In this document: one piece after another, positions 50,922-59,449 of the stretch
Layout of the letters: every line of letters starts with the position of its first letter
How positions within the stretch are numbered: position 1 is the stretch's first letter
Assembly: GCA_022796795.1 (NCBI GenBank)
Contig: JAAWJI010000022.1
Location: forward strand, 1-64,000
From: Lachnospiraceae bacterium
Lineage (GTDB): Bacteria > Bacillota > Clostridia > Lachnospirales > Lachnospiraceae
Direction: 5' to 3'
DNA length: 64,000 nt
Position numbers and translations under genes: made by a program
The notes under the pieces: generated by a model
Told to the model about the DNA's origin: nothing
Seen by the model: only the letters and a program-made list of their open reading frames with translations
The model's database searches: none

Positions 50922-51860
50922 ATGGCATTAGTAACAACAAAAGAAATGTTCAAGAAAGCCTATGAAGGCGGTTATGCAATCGGTGCTTTTAATGTAAACA
51001 ATATGGAGATCGTACAGGCTATTACAGAGGCGGCCGGTGAGCTGAATTCCCCGATCATCCTGCAGGTATCCGCAGGCGCGAGAAAGTATGCAAACCATAC
51101 CTACCTGGTTAAGCTGGTTGAGGCTGCTCTTATCGAGAACCCCAATATTCCCATTGCTCTGCATCTGGATCACGGCGCAGACTTCGAGATCTGCAAATCC
51201 TGTATTGACGGCGGATTTACCTCCGTTATGATCGACGGCTCCAAATATGCTTTTGCTGAGAATATTGAGCTGACCAAGAAGGTTGTGGACTATGCTCATG
51301 AGCGGGGCGTTGTGGTTGAGGCTGAGCTGGGTAAACTGGCCGGTATCGAGGATGATGTAAATGTATCCGCTGAGGATTCTTCCTATACACAGCCGGACGA
51401 GGTAGAAGAGTTTGTGACTAAGACGGGTGTGGATTCCCTGGCTATCGCTATCGGGACAAGTCATGGCGCGTTTAAGTTTAAGCCGGGAACCAAGCCCCAG
51501 CTGCGCTTTGACATTCTTCATGAGATTGAGCAGAGAATTCCTGGCTTCCCCATTGTTCTTCACGGCGCTTCCTCTGTTCCGCAGGAGTATGTAAAGATTA
51601 TTAATGAGAACGGCGGCGCACTGAAGGATGCCATCGGCGTTCCCGAGGATCAGCTGCGCGAGGCTGCAAGATCCGCAGTTTGCAAGATCAACATCGACTC
51701 TGACCTTCGTCTGGGCCTGACTGCAGGTATCCGTCAGGTGATGAATGAGCATCCGGATTACTTCGATCCGAGACAGTATCTGACTGTTGCACGGGCCAAC
51801 GTAAAAGCTGTGGTTGCTCACAAGATTAAGAACGTGCTGGGCAGCGAGGGCAAGGCGTAA
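50922..51860 (+). CDS. fba: Class II fructose-1,6-bisphosphate aldolase
   Basis: 312 residues. Zinc-binding HLDHGADFE near the N-terminal third, VEAELGKLAGIEDD with the catalytic-side acidic residues, GTSHGAFKF and LHGASSVP with zinc/phosphate ligands; all are class II aldolase signatures. It cleaves fructose 1,6-bisphosphate into the two triose phosphates in glycolysis, or the reverse. The codon pattern is noticeably more biased than its neighbours, as expected for a highly expressed gene. Single-gene unit with clear promoter and terminator. Confidence 0.97.
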   Translation: MALVTTKEMFKKAYEGGYAIGAFNVNNMEIVQAITEAAGELNSPIILQVSAGARKYANHTYLVKLVEAALIENPNIPIALHLDHGADFEICKSCIDGGFTSVMIDGSKYAFAENIELTKKVVDYAHERGVVVEAELGKLAGIEDDVNVSAEDSSYTQPDEVEEFVTKTGVDSLAIAIGTSHGAFKFKPGTKPQLRFDILHEIEQRIPGFPIVLHGASSVPQEYVKIINENGGALKDAIGVPEDQLREAARSAVCKINIDSDLRLGLTAGIRQVMNEHPDYFDPRQYLTVARANVKAVVAHKIKNVLGSEGKA

Positions 51861-51922
51861 GCCATACTGGAAAAAGGAAACAGAGCCGGAAACCATGAGT
51901 TGGGGAAAGGCAGTATATTAGC

Positions 51923-51958
51923 AGAGAAATCACAGAGCTGTGATTTCTCTGTTTTTCT
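51923..51958 (+). terminator. fba terminator
   Basis: AGAGAAATCACA-GAGC-TGTGATTTCTCT, a perfect 12-bp stem followed by GTTTTTCT. Confidence 0.9.
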
Positions 51959-51977
51959 AAGGTCAAGGCCCTGTTTT

Positions 51978-52037
51978 CCTGGGGATAAGCCGCGGCTGCA
52001 CCACCTTGTCTTCTGAGGTGGGTATTTTATTCCCCGG
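51978..52037 (+). ncRNA. Two-level stem-loop in the leader of the small DUF3006-like gene
   Basis: Outer helix CCTGGGGATAA with TTATTCCCCGG, asymmetric internal loop, inner helix CCACCT-TGTCTTCTG-AGGTGG. It ends about 23 bases before the AAGGAGG of the next gene. It may be a cis-regulatory leader; no known riboswitch class is recognised. Confidence 0.4.
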
Positions 52038-52084
52038 GAGTCGCGAAATGCATTTGCTAAGGAGGTGGAAACAAGGAATTGGAA

Positions 52085-52258
52085 ATGGGACCTTTTACAT
52101 ATCAGGTGCTTCGGATTGAGGGGGATTATGCTGTCCTGAAGCGGACAGATGAGGAATCCCAGGATGAGAAGCTGGTGGCGCGAGCGCTGCTTCCCCCGGA
52201 AATCATGGAGGGGAGTCGTCTTCTTTATGAGTGTTTGGAGTATGATATTTTGCCTTGA
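52085..52258 (+). CDS. Small DUF3006-like protein (57 residues)
   Basis: 57 residues: MGPFTYQVLRIEGDYAVLKR, a Glu/Asp-rich middle, then ALLPPEIMEGSRLLYE. The RIEGDYAVL and LPPEI-EGSRL halves match the pattern of DUF3006 proteins, small beta-barrel-like proteins of unknown function. ATG with AAGGA seven bases upstream; an in-frame TTG at 52079 is an alternative. Located between fba and the PrdX-like gene, with an upstream structured leader. Confidence 0.6.
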   Translation: MGPFTYQVLRIEGDYAVLKRTDEESQDEKLVARALLPPEIMEGSRLLYECLEYDILP

Positions 52259-52297
52259 CTTAGTGTAGGCAAGACATATTGTGGGGAGAAGATTGCC

Positions 52298-52375
52298 ATG
52301 GGAAAACCTGTGAAACAATTTTCAATGGCAGACAAAATGCCGAATTGGAAAAAAGGGCTGGCCCACATACGTTAG
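52298..52375 (+). CDS. Possible 25-residue peptide
   Basis: An ATG with GGGGAGA seven bases upstream opens a 25-codon frame (MGKPVKQFSMADKMPNWKKG then LAHIR) that ends in TAG at 52375, 13 bases before the next ATG. The good ribosome site and tight spacing suggest translation, perhaps as a leader peptide to the deacylase gene, but no homologue is known to me. Confidence 0.3.
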   Translation: MGKPVKQFSMADKMPNWKKGLAHIR

Positions 52376-52388
52376 GAAGGAGAAAGCG

Positions 52389-52946
52389 ATGGAAGAAATA
52401 TGGGTAGACCGGACCCTGTACCAAGGACGTCCGGAAAAGGAGGAAGGACGCCTCCCCAAGGAGGTGCGCACCTATGATCTGCTGGACCGGCTGAGGATTC
52501 CCTACTGGCGGGTGGATCACGATGTGATCCCCACCATAGAGGCCTGCCAGGAGGTAGACAAGCTTCTGGGGATCCAGATTTGCAAGAACCTGTTTCTGTG
52601 CAATGCAAAGAAGACGGATTTTTATTTACTTCTCATGCCGGGGGAGAAGCAGTTCAAGACGAAGGATCTGTCTAAACAAATTGGAAGCAGCCGGCTTTCC
52701 TTTGGGCCTGGGGAATTTATGGAGGAATTTCTGGACATTCAGCCTGGGTCTGTCAGCGTTTTAGGATTGATGAACGACAGGGAGAACCGGGTTCAGCTCA
52801 TCATAGACCGACAGGTGGCCCAGGAGGAGTATTTGGGCTGTCATCCCTGTATTAATACCTCCAGTCTGAAGCTTTCTATGGCGGATGTTCTGGAAAAATT
52901 TCTGCCGGCAGTAAAGCATGAGCCAATTTTTGTGGATTTACCCTGA
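52389..52946 (+). CDS. Prolyl-tRNA synthetase associated domain protein (PrdX/ProX-type aminoacyl-tRNA deacylase)
   Basis: 185 residues, a stand-alone YbaK/INS-like editing domain. IPYWRVDHDVIPTIEACQEV is the substrate-pocket start, KNLFLCNAKKTDFYLLLMPG carries the conserved lysine, and LGCHPCINTSSLKLSMADVL is the C-terminal signature. Members hydrolyse mischarged Ala- or Cys-tRNA(Pro), raising translation accuracy. ATG with AGGAAGGAG upstream. Followed by a strong terminator. Confidence 0.9.
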   Translation: MEEIWVDRTLYQGRPEKEEGRLPKEVRTYDLLDRLRIPYWRVDHDVIPTIEACQEVDKLLGIQICKNLFLCNAKKTDFYLLLMPGEKQFKTKDLSKQIGSSRLSFGPGEFMEEFLDIQPGSVSVLGLMNDRENRVQLIIDRQVAQEEYLGCHPCINTSSLKLSMADVLEKFLPAVKHEPIFVDLP

Positions 52947-52992
52947 AAAACAGGCATCCAAGGGGGATTTAACCCCTGGATGCCTGTTTTTT
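52946..52992. terminator. Terminator after PrdX-like gene
   Basis: AAAAACAGGCATCCA and TGGATGCCTGTTTTTT flank a GGGG/CCCC inner helix; A-rich and T-rich ends allow use in both directions, serving the small convergent gene as well. Confidence 0.9.
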
Positions 52993-53008
52993 AGCCTGCG
53001 GGCAGATT

Positions 53009-53152
53009 TTATTTTGTTAGTGGAATCTTATGGACAACTTTCCGGCATACTTTCCAGATCAAAACAGCCGGAAAACTGAAGGTCAGATATATGGTAGCCA
53101 GTCCTCCTGACAGTCCGCCTACCAGTGCAATGATAATAAGTCCTATATTCAT
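53009..53152 (-). CDS. Small membrane protein (47 residues)
   Basis: MNIGLIIIALVGGLSGGLAT starts a 47-residue protein with one or two hydrophobic helices (glycine-zipper-like G-GG-SGG pattern) and a basic tail VCRKVVHKIPLTK. ATG at 53152 with AGAGGAGGG nine bases upstream, strongly supporting translation. Function unknown; may be the last gene of the unit starting with the ThrE exporter. Confidence 0.6.
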   Translation of the reverse strand: MNIGLIIIALVGGLSGGLATIYLTFSFPAVLIWKVCRKVVHKIPLTK

Positions 53153-53295
53153 GACAGGTTCCCTCCTCTTCTGATTTCGACAGCCCTATTGTAGCAGCGA
53201 TTATGATTGTTGAAAATAGAATCAGGGAAACCTTAACAACATTTTGTCAAAGTTTTAACAAGTTCTTAATATCATCCCGATACAGGGAAAATGGA

Positions 53296-54153
53296 TTATT
53301 TTTCCCACCTTCCGCTGGCCCCGCAGGGGAGAATGAGACCGCTGGAGCGGACCGGCAATCCGATTTCCTGAGAGTCGATTTTCCCGGAAAAGGCTTTCAG
53401 CTCTGTTGCCAGCATGTAGCTCAGCACTGCAGGGGCCAGCCCGGTGGTGTAGGAGTTGATGAGAAAAAACAGGGGATCCGGACTCAACAGCTTTGTGCAC
53501 AGCTGGAGGAAGGGGTGAATGGAGGTTTCGATCTTCCAGATTTCCCCTTTAGGTCCCCGGCCGTAGGAGGGAGGATCCATGATTATGGCGTCGTAATGAT
53601 TTCCCCTGCGAATCTCCCGCTCTACAAATTTCACGCAGTCGTCCACCAGCCAGCGGATAGGAGCATCTTCCAGGCCGGAGGAGCGGGCGTTTTCCTTTGC
53701 CCAGGCCACCATGCCCTTGGAGGCGTCCACGTGGGTTACGGAAGCGCCTGCCTTGGCGGCGGCCAGAGTGGCTCCTCCGGTGTAGGCAAAGAGATTCAGC
53801 ACCTTTACCGGCCGCCCGGCATTTCGGATCTTTTCACGGAACCAGTCCCAGTTTACCGCCTGTTCCGGAAAAAGGCCTGTATGCTTGAAACTAAAGGGTT
53901 TCAGCTGAAAGGTTAGCTCCCTGTATTGGATGCTCCACTGCTGGGGCAGGTGAAAGAATTCCCATTCTCCGCCCCCCTTTGCGCTGCGGTGGTAATGCCC
54001 GTCTGGCTTTTTCCAGCCAGGCAGCTTTTTGGGGGTGCTCCAGATAACCTGGGGATCGGGCCGGATGAGCAGATAATTTCCCCAGCGCTCCAATTTTTCT
54101 CCGTCGGAGGTATCCAGCACTTCATAATCAGTCCAGTTGTCAGCAATCCACAT
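53296..54153 (-). CDS. Class I SAM-dependent rRNA methyltransferase (RlmI/RlmK-like catalytic domain)
   Basis: 285 residues from ATG 54153 (GAAAGGAG upstream); the frame stays open much further upstream, but that part is antisense-type shadow of the next genes. SAM motif I VLNLFAYTGGATLAAAKAGA, acidic loop THVDASKGMV, and catalytic motif IIMDPPSYGRGP match 23S rRNA methyltransferases of the RlmI/RlmK group. The N-terminal PUA domain of RlmI is missing. It probably methylates a base in 23S rRNA, but specificity is unknown. 59 bp downstream of the exporter gene, same strand. Confidence 0.87.
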   Translation of the reverse strand: MWIADNWTDYEVLDTSDGEKLERWGNYLLIRPDPQVIWSTPKKLPGWKKPDGHYHRSAKGGGEWEFFHLPQQWSIQYRELTFQLKPFSFKHTGLFPEQAVNWDWFREKIRNAGRPVKVLNLFAYTGGATLAAAKAGASVTHVDASKGMVAWAKENARSSGLEDAPIRWLVDDCVKFVEREIRRGNHYDAIIMDPPSYGRGPKGEIWKIETSIHPFLQLCTKLLSPDPLFFLINSYTTGLAPAVLSYMLATELKAFSGKIDSQEIGLPVRSSGLILPCGASGRWEK

Positions 54154-54212
54154 GAGATGCTCCTTTCTTATATATAAAATTACACTTGTTTGAGTCTGGA
54201 GGCTGCCGCGGT

Positions 54213-54656
54213 TTACGAATCTGAAACCTCTGATTTTTTGCGCTTGGGCAAAAGACGGAACAGGTTGTCCACTACCACAATAGACACAGCGATCATTCCC
54301 GCAATGGTGAGGGTTTGCAGCACATAATAGGATGTCCCGGCCGGATCCGCCTGGATCACAGAGGCGGCAATGTGGTACATGCCTGCGCCGGGAACCAGAG
54401 GCAGGATGCCGGTAATGACGAAAATAGTCACGGGAGTCTTTAAAATCCGGGCCAGAATCTGGGCGCAGAGAGAAATAAGGCAGCCGGAGATAAAGGTGGC
54501 CGGGCCTATGGAGAGCCCCTGGTTTCGCAGGAGCAGGAAAGCGGTCCAGCCCAGAGCGCCGATGATTCCCGCATAGGGAATATATTTCCGGGGAGAGCCC
54601 AGCAAAAAGCCAAAGGCCACCACAGCCAGAAAAGAACCTAGTATCTGAAGAAACAT
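54213..54656 (-). CDS. Threonine/serine exporter, small subunit (ThrE C-terminal domain, DUF3815)
   Basis: 147 residues with four to five membrane helices; matches the C-terminal half of ThrE (GFLLGSPRKYIPYAGIIGAL; PLVPGAGMYHIAASVI). Forms the exporter with the larger subunit encoded just upstream. GGAGGT precedes the ATG at 54656. Exports threonine and serine when intracellular levels are high. Confidence 0.9.
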   Translation of the reverse strand: MFLQILGSFLAVVAFGFLLGSPRKYIPYAGIIGALGWTAFLLLRNQGLSIGPATFISGCLISLCAQILARILKTPVTIFVITGILPLVPGAGMYHIAASVIQADPAGTSYYVLQTLTIAGMIAVSIVVVDNLFRLLPKRKKSEVSDS

Positions 54657-54671
54657 AAGACCTCCTGTGAG

Positions 54672-55421
54672 TTAAAACTGGATAGCCAGCCCCAGACCAA
54701 TGCCGATGGCAATGGCAGAGGCAATGACAAAGGCTTCCAGGGTACGTGCGATTCCGGACAGATAATCTCCGCTTAGGGTGTCGAAGACCGCGTTGGTAAT
54801 GGCCACTCCGGGAACCAGAGGCATGATAGCGCCTATCACAATGTTGTCCAGGGTACCTGGCACAGGCAGCAGCCTGGCGCCCAGGGTTGCGGTGACAGAG
54901 ACCACGGCTGCGCTTAATAGCATGCTTAGAAAGCTGTGCATTTTCCGGCGCTTGCACAGATAGAGGCAGACTGCCATAAGGAGCCCGGCCAGTGCTGACA
55001 CCACAATCTCCCACAAGCCGCCTCCCAGGGTCAGAGTAAAGGAGGCGGTAACCACCACCGTGGAGACCAGAAAGGCCTGGGGCTTAGGGGGTGTCTGCCG
55101 GATCTCCCGGATTTGATGAAACGCTTCTTTCAGCGTAATGCTGCCGTTGCAGAAATTTCGGGAAATGCCGTTGACCTCATGGATGATGTTTAAATTGGTG
55201 GTGCGGCTCCGAATCCGGCGCACCACAGTCATGGAGTCAATGGAGGGGTCGTCCAGAGTGGCTACAAAGCCGGTCATGGTCACAAACACCTCTGCGGTTT
55301 TCAGATGGGACAGAGAAAGGATCCGATGCATGGTGTCCTCCACCCGGTAGGTTTCGGCTCCGTTTTCCAGCATCAGTTCCCCTGCCATGACGGCAGTGTC
55401 CAGCAATAATTTATAATCCAT
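54672..55421 (-). CDS. Threonine/serine exporter, large subunit (ThrE N-terminal domain, DUF1212)
   Basis: 249 residues from ATG 55421 (CAGGA upstream; the ATG at 55436 has no site). The first ~110 residues are cytoplasmic with the hydrolase-like ENGAETYRVEDTMHRIL motif, followed by five membrane helices including IMPLVPGVAITNAVFDTLSGDY. Split ThrE pairs are usual in Firmicutes. 15 bp separate it from the small subunit. Its promoter is the TTGACT/TATAAT pair at 55516-55543. Confidence 0.9.
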   Translation of the reverse strand: MDYKLLLDTAVMAGELMLENGAETYRVEDTMHRILSLSHLKTAEVFVTMTGFVATLDDPSIDSMTVVRRIRSRTTNLNIIHEVNGISRNFCNGSITLKEAFHQIREIRQTPPKPQAFLVSTVVVTASFTLTLGGGLWEIVVSALAGLLMAVCLYLCKRRKMHSFLSMLLSAAVVSVTATLGARLLPVPGTLDNIVIGAIMPLVPGVAITNAVFDTLSGDYLSGIARTLEAFVIASAIAIGIGLGLAIQF

Positions 55422-55515
55422 GGTTGATCCTGCCATGAAAAACCGTTTGCACGGGAAGACGCGCTATGGTTTTTGTATGTTTAGGTGTAAACAGGTTTGT
55501 ATGCGTTACTTCCCC

Positions 55516-55543
55516 ATTATACTATGGGAAGAAGGATAGTCAA
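55516..55543 (-). promoter_or_regulatory. Promoter of thrE unit
   Basis: On the minus strand TTGACT, 16-bp spacer, TATAAT; start about 55509, leaving an ~88-base leader before the ATG. Confidence 0.75.
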
Positions 55544-55588
55544 GAGTGTTTCCTCCTATGCCTGCAGTTTATCGTATTTCCACAGAGG

Positions 55589-56014
55589 CTATGCCAGCAA
55601 AATCTGAATTCCCCGCTGTTCCAGATTTTCTATTTGTTTGTAATTCTTCTCATTTTTTACCGTGATAATCGTATGAATTTTTTTGGGATCAAATTCACAG
55701 AATAGATTGATGCTATTCACGAAAAATTTAGAGGAATCCAGTAAAACCACCACTTTTTTAGAGGCCTTAAGCATCTGCTTTTTGATGCTGACCAGATAGG
55801 GGGAGGAGGCGGTCAGGCCAATATCGGGCCGGATGCCGGAGGCGGCAAGCTGCTCGGCCAGGGAAGAGGTGGTGGTACCGCTGTCAAAGAGCACCGAGGA
55901 GCCCTCCGGAATCAGGGAGAGGGCTGCGGCGGCAATTCTCCTCTTTTCCTCAATATTGATAATGGTCCGCTTGTCAATATTGAGAATGGAGGGATGCTCT
56001 GCGTCTTTGCAGAT
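55589..56014 (-). pseudogene. DeoR-family regulator remnant (HTH and central part deleted)
   Basis: About 130 residues match the sensor domain of DeoR/GlpR-type regulators: the start INIEEKRRIAAAAL, the sugar-phosphate motif LFDSGTTTSSLAEQL, then KASKKVVVLLDSSKF and the end region. The DNA-binding N-terminus (about 80 residues) is missing, and roughly 75 residues between LAEQLAASGI and PDIGLTAS are gone, although the frame stays open. Without an HTH it cannot bind DNA. Homology starts at about 55981, where homology to the opposite-strand mtlD remnant begins almost at once. Confidence 0.75.
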
Positions 56015-56785
56015 GTAGTCGCGCTCTGCGTGTATCTGGAGGAAATGCCGGCTGCGGTGAAGAGGATCAGCCGGGGATTGATGAGACGTTGGAGAGAAAA
56101 TCCCCATAGTCCTATGGATCTGATTGTGGGGGCAAACTCTGTCTGCTTTGGCCCAAAGCTTGAAGCCATGTTTCTCAATGAGCTTCCTGAGGAATTGGGA
56201 CCATGGTTTCAGGAGAAAGTGGGAGTTGTGGAAGCGCTTTTGCGCAGGACCTGTGTGGATCCAGATCCTGAAACAGCAAAAAGAGAGGCCTTGAGTGTCC
56301 GGACCAATGGGTTTCCGGAACTGGTGCTGGATGCCGAGGACCCGGAAATTGAGGAAGCAGCGCAGCAGGCGTATAGACAGTCCTGCCAGGCCCTTCAGAT
56401 GGAATATCAGATCCGGGAGGAGGAGATGAGGGAATACGAAAAAACCTTGCAGGCCTATGTGGTGACGCCGGCTCTGGAAGATCAGGTACAGAGAACTGGT
56501 TATAATCCCCTCCGTAAGCTGGGAAGAGGAGAGCGGATCCTGGGGCCTGCGCTGCTGTGCGAGAGACATGGCCTTCCCATGGAGGGGATTCTGGAGACAG
56601 CCGCCTATGCCCTGTGGTATTACCATGAAAAGGATCCCTTTTCCATAGAAATGCGGGAGATGATCGAGAGAAAAGGAATAGAAGCTGCTGTAAACCAAAT
56701 CTGCCAGCTGGAAGAGCATCCCCATGTGTGTCAGTCCATCTGCTTTCTTTACCGCGGCCTAGCAGGGAGGGAAAGACTCATCTAA
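55994..56785 (+). pseudogene. mtlD: Mannitol-1-phosphate 5-dehydrogenase remnant (NAD domain and catalytic segment deleted)
   Basis: 263 codons matching MtlD from the end of its Rossmann domain (ADVVALCVY ...) through VGANSVCFGPKLEAMFLNEL PEE to YNPLRKLGRGERILGP and the C-terminus. About 90 N-terminal residues, including the GxGxxGRG NAD loop, are absent. So is the ~45-residue stretch carrying the catalytic lysine and N-x-x-H. Normal length is about 380. The product cannot be an active dehydrogenase. Together with the adjoining deoR remnant it looks like a once-divergent regulator-enzyme pair whose shared 5' region was deleted. Confidence 0.8.
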
Positions 56786-56955
56786 TCCGCAGCCTCAAAG
56801 AGATTAGGGAAAACCCATGGCCAGGACGCCGGCAGTAAACAGAGGCTTGTAATCCCTGGAAACCTCCTCTATAATGAAAGAAGAAAATTCCGTGCGATGG
56901 GGAAGCGCAGCAGAACGCTCCTTCCTGGCGCGGACAAAACGGAAGGAGAAGGGAC

Positions 56956-57810
56956 ATGGAAAAGTCGTATCGCGCGGAGCTGGTAGGGGTGTTTGGCTGC
57001 CCGGTGGAGGAGAATCCCACAGGGGTCATGGAGGAGGCTGCCTTTGCAAAGCTGGGGCTCAATTACCGGTATCTGACCATCCGTGTGGAGAAAGGAAACT
57101 TGAAACCGGCCATGGAGGCTGTGCGGGCGTTTCAGATGCGGGGCGTGAATCTCACCATTCCTCACAAGGTGGAGGTATTGCAGTATCTGGATGAGCTTTC
57201 CCCTGCGGCGAAGATCATCGGCGCTGTCAATACTGTGGTAAACCGGGACGGAAAGCTGTGGGGCGAGAATACAGACGGAAAAGGATTTCTCCTGTCCCTG
57301 GAGCAGGAGGGCGTTCAGGTTGGGGGGAAGCATGTGGTAATCCTGGGAGCCGGCGGAGCGGCCAGGGCCATTGCTGTGGAGGCGGCTCTGGCCGGAGCGG
57401 AAAAGCTTACCATCATCAATCGCAGCAGGGAACGAGGAGAGGAACTTGCAGCCCTTTTGCAGCGGGAGACTCCTGCGCAGGCAGAATACCTGGCCTGGGA
57501 GGGAGCTGTGAAAATCCCAGAAGGCGCGGATATCCTCATTCAGGCTACCTGTATCGGTCTTTTTCCCCATGTGCAGGACAAGCCGGAAATCGACTATGAC
57601 ACGGTGGCAAGCAGCATGGTAGTCAGCGATGTGGTGTTCAACGATCCCCACACCCTGTTTTTGCAGGAGGCGCAGAAGCGGGGCGCGAAGACAGTCAATG
57701 GACTGGGAATGCTGGTGAATCAGGGAGCCCGGAATTTTACCCTGTGGACCGGGGAGGAAGCGCCGGCGGATGTGATGACCGAGACGCTGAAAAAGGAATT
57801 TGGACTGTAG
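56956..57810 (+). CDS. Shikimate/quinate dehydrogenase-family protein with altered substrate motif
   Basis: 284 residues with AroE layout. Catalytic Lys71 (NLTIPHK), Asp107 (ENTDGKGF) and NADP loop GAGGAARA (131-137) are intact. The N-terminal shikimate-binding motif, normally G-x-P-x-x-H-S-x-S-P, reads GCPVEENPTG here, replacing the two serines that hold the carboxylate by Asn20 and Thr22. It may use a different hydroxy-acid (quinate-, aminoshikimate- or cyclitol-like). No other aromatic-pathway gene is adjacent. ATG at 56956 with AAGGAGAAGGG upstream. Confidence 0.85.
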   Translation: MEKSYRAELVGVFGCPVEENPTGVMEEAAFAKLGLNYRYLTIRVEKGNLKPAMEAVRAFQMRGVNLTIPHKVEVLQYLDELSPAAKIIGAVNTVVNRDGKLWGENTDGKGFLLSLEQEGVQVGGKHVVILGAGGAARAIAVEAALAGAEKLTIINRSRERGEELAALLQRETPAQAEYLAWEGAVKIPEGADILIQATCIGLFPHVQDKPEIDYDTVASSMVVSDVVFNDPHTLFLQEAQKRGAKTVNGLGMLVNQGARNFTLWTGEEAPADVMTETLKKEFGL

Positions 57811-57882
57811 ACAGAGCGGGTGCTTCGGGAATCCGGAGCAGGTGATTTGGCTATTTAATTTAAAACGCTTTTAGAGAAAACT

Positions 57883-57933
57883 GGCTGCGTAACCGAGAGG
57901 AAGGATGTGGAAAATGTCTCGTTTAACGCAGCC
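57883..57933 (+). terminator. Hairpin downstream of the AroE-like gene
   Basis: GGCTGCGTAA-CCGAGA and TCTCG-TTTAACGCAGCC form a 14-16 bp interrupted stem, followed by TGTTATTT. Likely terminator isolating the ribosomal operon. Confidence 0.55.
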
Positions 57934-58081
57934 TGTTATTTAGAAGACGTACTGTGAAGCAGAGAAGGGAGAATCGGACATCCTGAAAAATTTGCAATTA
58001 TTTGTGCATACTGTCTAAAAATAAAACAAAAAGTTTGTGAAAAATGTTTGAAAATTTTTTTGCCTTTTTTGAGAAAAACTC

Positions 58082-58110
58082 TTGCATTTCCCTGATAATT
58101 CCTATATAAT
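58082..58110 (+). promoter_or_regulatory. S10 operon promoter
   Basis: TTGCAT, exactly 17 bp, TATAAT (58105-58110), preceded by AT-rich UP-like sequence; start about 58117. Confidence 0.8.
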
Positions 58111-58413
58111 AGCAAATGTTGTGACATGATAGCGATGAAGCGTGAGGTTGCTGCCCTTTTGTGGCAGGTTTTCCGTGGAGCGAATGTCAAGTTAGGAAAC
58201 TGGCGACAAGTCACTGTACAAAAAATCGTCCATGCCAGAGGGAAACACGGATGTGGAGCGGTTCTTCTGCCGGAAAACAGACGGGAAGAAACGGATCTCT
58301 GGGAAAATATGGAAACAACGTGTGTTTTTTTAAGAGGATACACACGGAAGAGTGTACAGTCACCGCTTGTCGTACTGGTCTTACAAAGTACGAATAAGGA
58401 GGCGACTTTTTTT
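58111..58413 (+). other. S10 operon untranslated leader (~300 bases)
   Basis: No gene is recognised here, although one frame stays open into rpsJ by chance. A hairpin with ACACACG/CGTGTGT arms lies near 58319-58349 and further imperfect stems follow. It may carry autogenous control by a ribosomal protein, but no known leader class is recognised by eye. Confidence 0.4.
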
Positions 58414-58728
58414 ATGGCAAGTCAAGTAATGAGAATCACATTGAAAGCGTATGATCATCAGCTGGTAGATGCATCCGCAAAGAAAATCATCGAAACTGCA
58501 AAGAAAAACGGTTCCCAGGTGAGCGGACCCGTACCCCTTCCCACCAAGAAGGAGGTCGTAACGATTCTGAGAGCAGTCCACAAGTATAAGGACTCCCGGG
58601 AGCAGTTCGAGCAGAGAACTCATAAAAGACTCATCGATATCGTCCCCACCCAGAAAACCGTGGACGCGCTGTCCAGACTGGAAATGCCGGCGGGTGTTTA
58701 CATCGATATCAAAATGAAAACCAAGTAA
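58414..58728 (+). CDS. rpsJ: 30S ribosomal protein S10
   Basis: 104 residues beginning [20 protein letters not shown], the standard S10 N-terminus. ATG at 58414 has AAGGAGG 12 bases upstream. S10 binds 16S rRNA at the small-subunit head and also acts as NusE in antitermination. First gene of the S10 operon. Confidence 0.98.
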   Translation: MASQVMRITLKAYDHQLVDASAKKIIETAKKNGSQVSGPVPLPTKKEVVTILRAVHKYKDSREQFEQRTHKRLIDIVPTQKTVDALSRLEMPAGVYIDIKMKTK

Positions 58729-58787
58729 TCCTTCAGCTAGGATGAACGCTGCGGCGTTCCGCTGTAGAGAAATAAGGAGGAAAAGAC

Positions 58788-59423
58788 ATGAAGAAAGCTA
58801 TTTTGGCAACGAAAGTTGGAATGACACAGATTTTCAACGAAGACGGAGTGTTAACTCCCGTAACAGTGCTTCAGGCCGGCCCCTGTGTGGTTACACAGGT
58901 AAAGACGGTGGAGAACGACGGTTACAGTGCAGTTCAGGTTGGCTTTGTTGACAAGAGAGAGAAGCTGGTGAACAAGCCCATGCAGGGACATTTCAAGAAG
59001 GCAGGCGTCTCCTATAAGAGATACGTCAGAGAGCTGAAGCTGGAAGACGCAGAGAGCTATGCACTGGCACAGGAGATCAAGGCAGACATTTTTGCCGCAG
59101 GCGACAAGATAGATGCAACTGCTATTTCCAAGGGCAAGGGCTTCCAGGGCGCCATCAAGAGACATGGACAGTCCAGAGGACCTATGGCTCACGGTTCCAA
59201 ATTCCATCGTCACGCAGGTTCCAATGGTGCATGTTCCGATCCCAGCAAGGTGTTTAAGGGAAAGAAAATGCCGGGACAGATGGGACATAAGAGAATCACC
59301 ATCCAGAACCTTGAGGTAGTACGGGTAGATGCAGAGAACAACCTGCTGCTGGTGAAGGGCGCTGTTCCGGGGCCGAAGAAGGCATTAGTGACGATCAAAG
59401 AAACAGTAAAGGTTAGCAAATAA
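58788..59423 (+). CDS. rplC: 50S ribosomal protein L3
   Basis: 211 residues; [20 protein letters not shown] start and the [19 protein letters not shown] loop that reaches the peptidyl-transferase centre. The conserved Gln methylated in other bacteria lies in [15 protein letters not shown] upstream. Second gene of the operon. Confidence 0.98.
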   Translation: MKKAILATKVGMTQIFNEDGVLTPVTVLQAGPCVVTQVKTVENDGYSAVQVGFVDKREKLVNKPMQGHFKKAGVSYKRYVRELKLEDAESYALAQEIKADIFAAGDKIDATAISKGKGFQGAIKRHGQSRGPMAHGSKFHRHAGSNGACSDPSKVFKGKKMPGQMGHKRITIQNLEVVRVDAENNLLLVKGAVPGPKKALVTIKETVKVSK

Positions 59424-59449
59424 TCTTTCGTGGGAAGGAGGACTTACAG

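Noticed and set aside
54154-55014. Long N-terminal extension of the rRNA methyltransferase frame
   Set aside because: It runs through both thrE genes on the same strand in another frame, has biased low-complexity composition, and the real start at 54153 has a good ribosome site.
58126-58413. 96-codon in-frame extension upstream of rpsJ
   Set aside because: The true S10 start is marked by AAGGAGG and the conserved N-terminus; the extension resembles no S10 sequence and lies in the operon leader.
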